A stretch of DNA of 64,000 nucleotides, taken from contig NZ_AORV01000035.1 of the NCBI RefSeq assembly GCF_000350485.1, positions 62,001-126,000 on the forward strand, written 5' to 3'. Below the pieces are notes generated by a model. That model saw only the letters and a program-made list of their open reading frames with translations, searched no databases and was not told the origin of the DNA. Below, one piece after another: positions 58,126 through 64,000 of this stretch. The DNA is from Ruminiclostridium cellobioparum subsp. termitidis CT1112. Lineage in GTDB: Bacteria; Bacillota; Clostridia; Acetivibrionales; DSM-1351. The position numbers and the translations under genes are program-made. Numbering within the stretch: position 1 is the first letter of the stretch; every line of letters begins with the position of its first letter.

Positions 58126-59900
58126 ACCTTTTTCTCCTTAATCCTTTTTATTAATTCACAAACCACATGTATTCTCTTAAGCGGTGTCATTATATAAAAT
58201 CCGGAAACATGTTCATACAATTTATTTATACACTTCATTGAGTGTTCTATACCAAGTATTTCCGATTCTTCCCTGCTCTTGTCCCGGAAGCTTTCAACAG
58301 TAGCTGCATCTATGTCTATTCCCGGAACCTCGTTATTTATAAACTGTGCGTTCTTATATCCCACAATGGGCATTATTCCCGCAAACACAGGTACCTTTAA
58401 CACTTCAAAAGCTTTGACCGCATTATTTACGGCGGTTTCAGTATATATTGCCTGTGTCAGGAAAAAGCTTATTCCATTTTCGATTTTTTTAACAGAGCGT
58501 CTTAACTCGGCATCAAAATTAGGTGCATTTACGTTCAGGGCTCCGCCTATTTCAAAGGAAGCCTCCCCGAATACGTTGTCATTAAGGCTTGACACGTAAT
58601 TTGCCAGATTTGAGGAGTTCATACTGTAAACTCCCTTAACGTCCTTTCTTTCAATGATGGCAATAGGATCACCTGTGACAAGCAAAACATTTCTGATGCC
58701 CTCGATATTTAAGCCCAGCAAGGTTGCCTTTATACCCAGCAGATTCCTATCCCTGCAGGTAATGTGAGGCATTGCGGGCAAGCCTGACTCCCGCTGCAGC
58801 CTGGCGGCCATCATTGAGCTGTCCGCTCTTGATTTTGCCAGCGGCGAGTCGGCAATTGTTATCATATCTGCCCCAGCAGTTTTCAGCAGGAAGGCATCCC
58901 GCAGCATGTACTCCCAATTTGTATCAAAGGGCGGATCTATTTCAACCAGAATGGGCTTCTTTTCAGCTATGAGCTTTTGGATCAAAGGCTTTCTATTTGC
59001 AGGTAATACCTGTTTATCAGCCTGCTGTTCGGTATTGCCTGCCGCACTTCCGCTGCCGGCCAGCAATTTTGCGGTAACGGCTATGTGATGCGGTGTTGTT
59101 CCGCAGCAGCCGCCCAGTATTTTCACACCAAGCTTTTTCAGTTCCAGCATTTTTTCCGCAAAGTAATCGGAATTGTCAACGTAGACAGTCCTGCCTCTTT
59201 CCGAGGAAGGATATCCGGAGTTTGGCATGACAGTGACCAGCCTGCCCTTTATATCCAGCTGGCCCACCAGCCTGCACATATGCGCCGGACCGCTGATACA
59301 GTTAAATCCACAGGCATTGACCAGGCCGCTGGAACTGACCTTTTTAAATATATCCTGAAAAAACAACCCCTCTTTGGAATACCCGTCGGGGTATACGGCA
59401 AAGGAAGCGATTATAACGGCATCAGGCTTTTTGAGTCTGATATGGGCAGCCAGTTCAAGAATAATATCATAACGCGAAAAGGTTTCGAACAGAAAATTTT
59501 CAGCACCGCATTGGAGAAATATGTCAGCCAGCTTTTTGTATTCCGTCTCTTCTTCCTGTCCCTGTGGTATTGGAATGGGACCGATATCCGCAAAAACGGC
59601 TGCTTCCCTGTCTCTCACGGCAGCATTGGCAATTTCCCAGCCTTTTTTTATGATCTGCTCCACCTCTGGCTGCTCACAGGCCAAAGAAAACCTGTTGGCT
59701 GCAAAAGTATTTGTCTTTATGGCATTTGCACCGGCTTCAATATATTCCCTGTGTATACGTAAAATCGTCTGGCCGTCGTTCAGGTTGGCAGTCTCACACG
59801 CAATGCTGTTGTCATGCTTTGAGGAATAATAGGTGCCCATGGCACCGTCAAACAGAAAATAATCTTTATTTTCAAATAGTTTCGTAACATTTAATTTCAT
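58122..59900 (-). CDS. Bifunctional homocysteine S-methyltransferase / methylenetetrahydrofolate reductase
   Basis: A 592-residue fusion. The N-terminal homocysteine methyltransferase domain (1-300) has the zinc ligands in NACGFNCISGP and ILGGCCGTTPHHI. The C-terminal MetF-like reductase (about 310-592) has EIDPPFDTNWEYML, MPHITCRDRNLLGIKATL, VLLVTGDPI and FFLTQAIYT. It makes methyl-THF and methylates homocysteine. The start at 59900 is preferred because AAGGA is 9-10 nt upstream; the ATG at 59909 follows the SD directly. It is first in the operon, with a strong promoter at 59975-60003. Confidence 0.93.
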   Translation of the reverse strand: MKLNVTKLFENKDYFLFDGAMGTYYSSKHDNSIACETANLNDGQTILRIHREYIEAGANAIKTNTFAANRFSLACEQPEVEQIIKKGWEIANAAVRDREAAVFADIGPIPIPQGQEEETEYKKLADIFLQCGAENFLFETFSRYDIILELAAHIRLKKPDAVIIASFAVYPDGYSKEGLFFQDIFKKVSSSGLVNACGFNCISGPAHMCRLVGQLDIKGRLVTVMPNSGYPSSERGRTVYVDNSDYFAEKMLELKKLGVKILGGCCGTTPHHIAVTAKLLAGSGSAAGNTEQQADKQVLPANRKPLIQKLIAEKKPILVEIDPPFDTNWEYMLRDAFLLKTAGADMITIADSPLAKSRADSSMMAARLQRESGLPAMPHITCRDRNLLGIKATLLGLNIEGIRNVLLVTGDPIAIIERKDVKGVYSMNSSNLANYVSSLNDNVFGEASFEIGGALNVNAPNFDAELRRSVKKIENGISFFLTQAIYTETAVNNAVKAFEVLKVPVFAGIMPIVGYKNAQFINNEVPGIDIDAATVESFRDKSREESEILGIEHSMKCINKLYEHVSGFYIMTPLKRIHVVCELIKRIKEKKV

Positions 59901-59919
59901 AATATTCATTCCTTCGGAT

Positions 59920-59968
59920 AATAAGGGATACCCGTGCCGGGCCCTGCCGGCTCAAGTCCTATACCCTT
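59920..59968 (-). promoter_or_regulatory. Short GC-rich leader of the methionine-synthesis operon
   Basis: Within the roughly 68-nt predicted leader, GCCGG-CAGGGC-CCGGC forms a strong hairpin and outer bases AAGGG/CCCTT can extend it. It is unlike the S-box, SAM-II, SAH and THF consensus I know. It may be only a structured UTR. Confidence 0.4.
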
Positions 59969-59974
59969 TGGAAT

Positions 59975-60003
59975 ATTATACGTTTAGTTATTGTGTCAGT
60001 CAA
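59975..60003 (-). promoter_or_regulatory. Predicted sigma-A promoter of the methionine-synthesis operon
   Basis: On the minus strand TTGACT (60003-59998), a 17-bp spacer, and perfect TATAAT (59980-59975). The predicted start is near 59968. Confidence 0.75.
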
Positions 60004-60121
60004 GGAATACATTGTTATAGTTACCATAAAAAACAAGAACATATTGTAGTTTAATGTTGAAGGGTGTAAAATTATAATATGAGTTTAGATATATTTGAAA
60101 TAATAAAGGAGTGGTTTTGAA

Positions 60122-60298
60122 ATGGATATTGAAGCTTTATCTGTGCTGAAGTCACAAGCCGCAGTCAGCGAGAAAGCAAGCCTTGCCGTAACAAAACTCG
60201 CAATGAACGCTGCTGAAGAGGACTCACAGGCTCTTACAAAAATGATGGAACTCAGTGTCAATCCCAATCTAGGAGGCAATTTCGACCAAAGTGTTTGA
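60122..60298 (+). CDS. YjfB-family small protein (putative motility protein)
   Basis: A 58-residue protein missed by length filters: MDIEALSVLKSQAAVSEK, then VTKLAMNAAEEDSQALTKMM, ending NPNLGGNFDQSV. The MDI start and the C-terminal NPNLG are typical of the YjfB family, annotated as putative motility proteins; the function is not proven. SD AAGGAG is 10 nt before the ATG. It lies divergent to the methionine genes and ends before a bidirectional terminator. Confidence 0.82.
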   Translation: MDIEALSVLKSQAAVSEKASLAVTKLAMNAAEEDSQALTKMMELSVNPNLGGNFDQSV

Positions 60299-60372
60299 TT
60301 ATTTTAAGTTAAACCCTGCAGTCATATCCTGCATTGTGACTTGATTGTAACCTAAACGATTTAAAAAACAGC

Positions 60373-60416
60373 AAAACCATAAGCCCGGCTCCATCCGGTC
60401 CTATGGTTTTTTGTTT
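60373..60416. terminator. Bidirectional terminator between the yjfB-like and serine dehydratase genes
   Basis: AAAACCATA (60373-60381) pairs with TATGGTTTT (60402-60410), with inner CCGG/CCGG. T-runs follow on the plus strand (TTGTTTT) and on the minus strand (GCTGTTTTTT). Confidence 0.85.
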
Positions 60417-60454
60417 TGCCGGGCAGTCCCATCCGCACAGACAGTTGAAAACTG

Positions 60455-61327
60455 CTATCTCCTGAAGATACCGTCGGCTATTTTTCTGGCTGTTTCAGTA
60501 GCGGCCAATCCTCCCATGGCAGTTTCCCTCAGCTGGTAGGGAAGCATTTTCCCCACTTTGTACATGGCCTCCACAACCTCATCAAAGGGTACATTGCTTT
60601 TTATGCCCGCCAGGGCCAGATCTGCAGAAGTTACCGCATTAACCGCCTGGGACGCGTTCCTTTTTGCGCAGGGCACTTCCACCAGGCCGGCAACAGGGTC
60701 GCATATGAGCCCCAGAATATTCTTCAAAGCTATAGCTGCTGCATTGAGGCTCATCTCAGGTGTGCCGCCGGCCAGCTCGACCACCGCAGCTGCGCTCATG
60801 GCTGCCGCCACACCGCATTCGGCCTGGCAGCCTCCCTCTGCTCCGGCTACGGTGGCGTTCTTTACAATGATTGCTCCTATGCCGGAGCAGGTAATCAGCC
60901 CTCTGACGGCGCTTTCCTCATCCAGGCCCAGTTTCTCGCACACCGAGATTATGACGGCAGGCACTATTCCGCAGGAGCCTGCCGTGGGTGCAGCGCACAC
61001 CCTGCCCATGGAAGCGTTTACTTCGCAGGAGGAAAGGGCTCTGGCCATCATCCTGCACATAAAATCCCCTGACAGGGTCCTGCCTTCCTCCGTAAAATCA
61101 TTTATTTTCCTGGAATCGCCCGAAATCATGCCTCCCACTGTCTCCTGAGGTTCTGACAGCGCTTTTTGTGACGAGTCCTTCATGACGTTATACCTTTTTC
61201 GCATTGCATCTTTTATTTCCTGCTCCGACCTTTCCGATATTTTCATTTCATTCTCAAGAATGACATCGTAAAGTCTCAGGTTCCTGCTGTTTGCGAGTTC
61301 CAAAAGCTCACGGCCGTTACTGTACAT
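60455..61327 (-). CDS. sdaAA: L-serine dehydratase, iron-sulfur-dependent, alpha subunit
   Basis: A 290-residue subunit that deaminates L-serine to pyruvate with an oxygen-sensitive [4Fe-4S] cluster. Cys ligands are expected in APTAGSCGIVPA, GGCQAECGVAAA and the NILGLICDPVAGLVEVPCAK segments, all intact. It is 15 bp downstream of the beta-subunit gene on the same strand. SD AAGGAGAG precedes the ATG. The two-subunit form is typical of anaerobic clostridia, where it feeds amino-acid carbon into pyruvate. Confidence 0.95.
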   Translation of the reverse strand: MYSNGRELLELANSRNLRLYDVILENEMKISERSEQEIKDAMRKRYNVMKDSSQKALSEPQETVGGMISGDSRKINDFTEEGRTLSGDFMCRMMARALSSCEVNASMGRVCAAPTAGSCGIVPAVIISVCEKLGLDEESAVRGLITCSGIGAIIVKNATVAGAEGGCQAECGVAAAMSAAAVVELAGGTPEMSLNAAAIALKNILGLICDPVAGLVEVPCAKRNASQAVNAVTSADLALAGIKSNVPFDEVVEAMYKVGKMLPYQLRETAMGGLAATETARKIADGIFRR

Positions 61328-61342
61328 AAACTCTCCTTATAT

Positions 61343-62032
61343 TTAAAGTGCTTTATTATCCATAAAATTCATAACCTTTACATCATCCACATATTCGATT
61401 TGGGACAGTTGGTCGATGATAGCATGAGATATTTCGTCATCGGTTTCAATGATGGTGGAGGCTTCCGTCCCCTTCTCCTTGCGGCTGACCCTCATGACTG
61501 CAATATTTATGTTGTTTTGAGCCAGCAATGAGGTTATCTCACTGATAACACCCTTCTTATCCTTATTCCTTGTAATGATAACAGGATTTTCAGCTGCTAT
61601 TTCCACTTCAAAATCGTCTATATTTGTAATCAGTATCCTTCCTCCTCCGATAGACGCACCGATGACCTTATGATACTTGTTATTGCTGTCTATGATTTCA
61701 ATCAGCACCGAATTGTCATGTGCGTTAGTCAGATCGATTTCCCTGAACTGGTAATCCACACCGTTTAATTCGGCAATGGTAAAGGAATTTCTGATATTTT
61801 CATCATCCTCCTTCATCCCCAGCACCCCTGCCACAAGCGCCTTATCGGTACCGTGCCCTTTGTAGGTTTTGGCAAAGGAACCGTGGAGTCCGAACACAAC
61901 CCTTTTTACATCTTCATTGGCCACCGTCCTTGCAATGCGCGCTATCTTTGCGGCACCTGCGGTATGCGAGCTGGAAGGACCGATCATTATTGGGCCCAAC
62001 ACTTCAAAAATACTAATCTCTATTGCAATCAC
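61343..62032 (-). CDS. sdaAB: L-serine dehydratase, iron-sulfur-dependent, beta subunit
   Basis: A 229-residue subunit with the SDH_beta domain (IFEVLGPIMIGPSSSHTAGA, FGLHGSFAKTYKGHGTDKAL) and a C-terminal ACT domain at about 148-220 (NPVIITRNKDKKGVISEITS), a likely serine-sensing site. The first available start is GTG at 62032, directly against GAAAGG. That spacing is short, so the exact start is uncertain by a few codons. First gene of the sdaAB-sdaAA pair. Confidence 0.93.
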   Translation of the reverse strand: MIAIEISIFEVLGPIMIGPSSSHTAGAAKIARIARTVANEDVKRVVFGLHGSFAKTYKGHGTDKALVAGVLGMKEDDENIRNSFTIAELNGVDYQFREIDLTNAHDNSVLIEIIDSNNKYHKVIGASIGGGRILITNIDDFEVEIAAENPVIITRNKDKKGVISEITSLLAQNNINIAVMRVSRKEKGTEASTIIETDDEISHAIIDQLSQIEYVDDVKVMNFMDNKAL

Positions 62033-62352
62033 CCTTTCAAGTTATAGATCCCGAATCATATATCAATATATCAATTATATAAGAATTATATATGAAAAAT
62101 ATAATAAAGTACAAAAATAGTATCTGTAATTTATCAATTATTAAAATTCATTATTTCTAAAAAAATAAAACAAAGCTGAAGAGATTGCAATTTTTCCCAC
62201 GGAGCTGTTTTTCTTGACTAAACAACTCAGTATGCCTTAACATATTACCAGAGACTAGTTTTATGTAAACCAATAATACATATTATTTATTTAGTTATTT
62301 ATTTTCAGTTGTTTTTAGTTATTTATGGGTCATATGTTTCCGGGGGGTTATC
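62033..62352. other. 320-bp divergent intergenic region
   Basis: AT-rich DNA between the serine dehydratase and GHL10 genes. A possible plus-strand promoter is TTGACT (62214-62219), an 18-bp spacer, and TAACAT (62238-62243). Short TTGATATAT repeats occur near 62058-62080. No coding region is supported. Confidence 0.45.
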
Positions 62353-64000
62353 ATGCACATCAAGTCAAATTCTTACATACGCCTGTTCAGTCTGCTGTTT
62401 TTATGTTTACTCGCTTTGTCTATTACTTTTCAGTCCTTTGCGGCTGCATGGGATCCGTATCTGCAATATATTCCTGCGGCTGTTCCGGTGACCAAAAGCC
62501 ATCTCCGCGGTGCCTGGATAAGTACCGTTGCAAATCTGGACTGGCCTTCCTCCAAAACCAGGGCAATTGCAGACACAAATCTCAGGATTCAAAAGTCCAA
62601 GGAAGAATTGATAAAATTATTGGACAAGGCCGCAGCCCTCAACATGAATGCCGTATTTCTACAGGTGCGGTCAACGGGCGATGCCTTATATAAGTCCAGC
62701 CTGGCCCCCTGGTCCCGGTATCTCACCGGTACGTTTGGAAAAGACCCCGGCTTTGATCCGCTGCAATTTGCCATAGATGAGGCTCACAAAAGAAATATGG
62801 AACTGCATGCCTGGTTCAACCCCTACCGGATTTCCATGGATACCGGTGACGCCACAAAAGCTTCCCTGAATATACCTAAGAGTGTTTATAAGGAACACCC
62901 CGACTGGATCAGGACAGCCAGCAACAGATTTGTACTTGATCCGGGCATTCCGGAGGCAAGGAAATGGGTTGAGGACTGTGTAATGGAGGTTGTCAGGAAT
63001 TATGATATCGACGGTGTCCATTTCGATGATTACTTTTATTATGAAGAAGTTAACAATGAGATGGGAGACGATTCCACTTATCAGAAATATAACAATGGAC
63101 AGTTTGCCAAAAAGGCTGATTGGAGAAGAAATAATACATATCTTCTGATAAAGGAATTATCGGCAAGAATAAGAGCTGAAAAACCCTGGGTAAAGTTCGG
63201 AATAAGCCCCTCTGCCATCTGGAGAAACAAAAAGGACGATCCCGCAGGCTCCAATACCAATTCCTCCTATACCAATTACGACAAATGCTATGCCGACACT
63301 AAGAAATGGGTGGATGAAGAATTGATAGACTATATATGTCCTCAAATTTATTTTACCTATGCAAATCCAGCCGCTCCCTATGGCGAGCTTGCCAGCTGGT
63401 GGTCAAATGCCGTAAAGGGCAAGAATGTCCACCTGTACATAGGTCAGGCACTTTACCGGATAAATGAAGGAAACTCCACAAATGACAGGGATTTTTCAAC
63501 AGATAACGGAGTACCTGAAATGACACGTCAGATAAAATATAACACCGCCAAACCTGAGATTCAGGGCAGTGTTATGTTCAGGATGAACCACTTTTTTGAA
63601 AGCCCCATGCAGGCAGTAGTTTCCGCTCTCCAAAAGGATTTGTGGTCCACTAAAGTCCTTGTGCCTGCCATGCCCTGGAAAGGCGGACGTGCTCCGGCAG
63701 TTCCGGAAAATGGCACAATCACTTCGTCTTCGGGTGGAATAAGGCTGACCTGGACCGACAACGATGCGGCAACTGTATATTATGCAATTTACAGATACTC
63801 AAACACTGAAACCATAGATATAAACTCAAATGAAAGCGCCAGAAAACTCATTGCCACAGTAAGACGCAAGACCGCCGGTCTGCAGCAGTTTACCGACACT
63901 GCGGGAACCGGTCTGAATGGGGCTGTATATGTTGTCACCGCTCTTGACAGACTCCATAACCAAAGCCAGGGCTTAAAACTAAGCAATGGATCAAAATACT
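62353..64000 (+). CDS. Glycosyl hydrolase-like 10 (GHL10/DUF187, YngK-like) exported protein, cut by window end
   Basis: An open frame of at least 549 codons running off the right edge. A signal peptide (about 1-35, LFSLLFLCLLALSITFQSFAA) is followed by the GHL10 barrel (HLRGAWISTVANLDWPS, MNAVFLQVRSTGDALYKSS, LHAWFNPYRISMDTG, YDIDGVHFDDYFYYE, KFGISPSAIWRNK, YICPQIYFTYANPAAPYGEL). A beta-sandwich of Fn3 type begins near residue 455. GHL10 enzymes are thought to act on cell-wall or related glycans and are common in spore-formers; the substrate is unproven. SD GGGGGG lies 5 nt before the ATG. Confidence 0.9.
   Translation, partial: MHIKSNSYIRLFSLLFLCLLALSITFQSFAAAWDPYLQYIPAAVPVTKSHLRGAWISTVANLDWPSSKTRAIADTNLRIQKSKEELIKLLDKAAALNMNAVFLQVRSTGDALYKSSLAPWSRYLTGTFGKDPGFDPLQFAIDEAHKRNMELHAWFNPYRISMDTGDATKASLNIPKSVYKEHPDWIRTASNRFVLDPGIPEARKWVEDCVMEVVRNYDIDGVHFDDYFYYEEVNNEMGDDSTYQKYNNGQFAKKADWRRNNTYLLIKELSARIRAEKPWVKFGISPSAIWRNKKDDPAGSNTNSSYTNYDKCYADTKKWVDEELIDYICPQIYFTYANPAAPYGELASWWSNAVKGKNVHLYIGQALYRINEGNSTNDRDFSTDNGVPEMTRQIKYNTAKPEIQGSVMFRMNHFFESPMQAVVSALQKDLWSTKVLVPAMPWKGGRAPAVPENGTITSSSGGIRLTWTDNDAATVYYAIYRYSNTETIDINSNESARKLIATVRRKTAGLQQFTDTAGTGLNGAVYVVTALDRLHNQSQGLKLSNGSKY

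Noticed and set aside
59910-60003. S-box, THF or cobalamin riboswitch before the methionine genes
   Set aside because: The leader is only about 68 nt and lacks the conserved cores I know for these classes.
60100-60124. A fifth copy of the structured leader before the YjfB-like gene (AATAAAGGAG)
   Set aside because: Only the SD and a few A/T bases match. There is no anti-SD or hairpin upstream.

Overview
The window looks like chromosomal DNA from an anaerobic, plant-fibre-degrading, endospore-forming clostridium of the Ruminiclostridium / Clostridium cellulolyticum type. The grounds are a xylan-degradation locus with an SLH-anchored multimodular GH10 xylanase, an NADH-linked [FeFe] hydrogenase, an iron-sulfur two-subunit serine dehydratase, a GerMN-domain protein, AT-rich intergenic DNA and strong AGGAGG-type ribosome binding sites. 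No species can be named from the sequence alone. I see no rRNA, tRNA, CRISPR array, transposase or phage genes.

Layout. 1-5.4 kb (minus): a seven-fold fibronectin-III protein with a cohesin-like end, followed by a secreted subtilisin fused to an RHS/YD-repeat region that runs off the left edge. 5.7-21.4 kb: xylan locus, consisting of the surface GH10 xylanase, an operon for a sugar-binding lipoprotein, two CUT1 permeases, a cytosolic GH10 and a GH8 reducing-end exo-oligoxylanase, and the two-component genes (one YesM-like kinase, two YesN-like AraC regulators). 21.8-29 kb: cation/proton antiporter, FAD-Rieske oxidoreductase, EAL-CBS-GGDEF protein, YwaF-like membrane protein and TrpB2-like enzyme. 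29-32 kb (minus): lepB, acyl-ACP thioesterase, GerMN protein, YdcF protein. 32.4-36 kb: two paralogous membrane-anchored beta-propeller proteins beside a MITE-like element. 36.5-44.6 kb: P2A-type Ca2+ ATPase, MalT-like LuxR regulator and an ABC-2 exporter. 44.7-45.9 kb: two paralogous membrane proteins. 46-49.5 kb: hydrogenase operon (nuoE-nuoF-hydA order of transcription). 50-60 kb: MutS-like membrane ATPase, a TraB-family gene broken in an A8 run, inositol-monophosphatase-like enzyme, acyl-CoA synthetase, and a two-gene methionine-synthesis unit. 60-64 kb: YjfB small protein, L-serine dehydratase, and a glycoside-hydrolase-like GHL10 protein cut by the right edge.

The most interesting signal is non-coding. 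Four copies of a roughly 80-115 nt structured leader (called here copies A-D) lie directly in front of minus-strand genes between 49.5 and 55.5 kb: before the hydrogenase operon, before the inositol-phosphatase gene, and twice in tandem before the TraB gene. Each copy begins with an anti-Shine-Dalgarno segment complementary to the Shine-Dalgarno sequence at its own 3' end. In each copy the anti-SD also pairs with a nearby GGAG/GGA in an internal hairpin, so two exclusive folds are possible. Two hairpin stems show compensatory base changes between copies. This has the architecture of a translation-controlling RNA switch, and I do not recognise it as a known class.

A second repeat is a 164-bp element with long imperfect inverted ends (32240-32403). 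A shorter relative of it forms the transcription terminator of the trpB2-like gene (28966-29047).

Functionally, the xylan locus reads as a complete route: surface cleavage of xylan, capture and import of xylo-oligosaccharides, cytosolic trimming to xylose, and sensing by the adjacent two-component system. An ATPase subunit for the importer is not in the window and is presumably shared.
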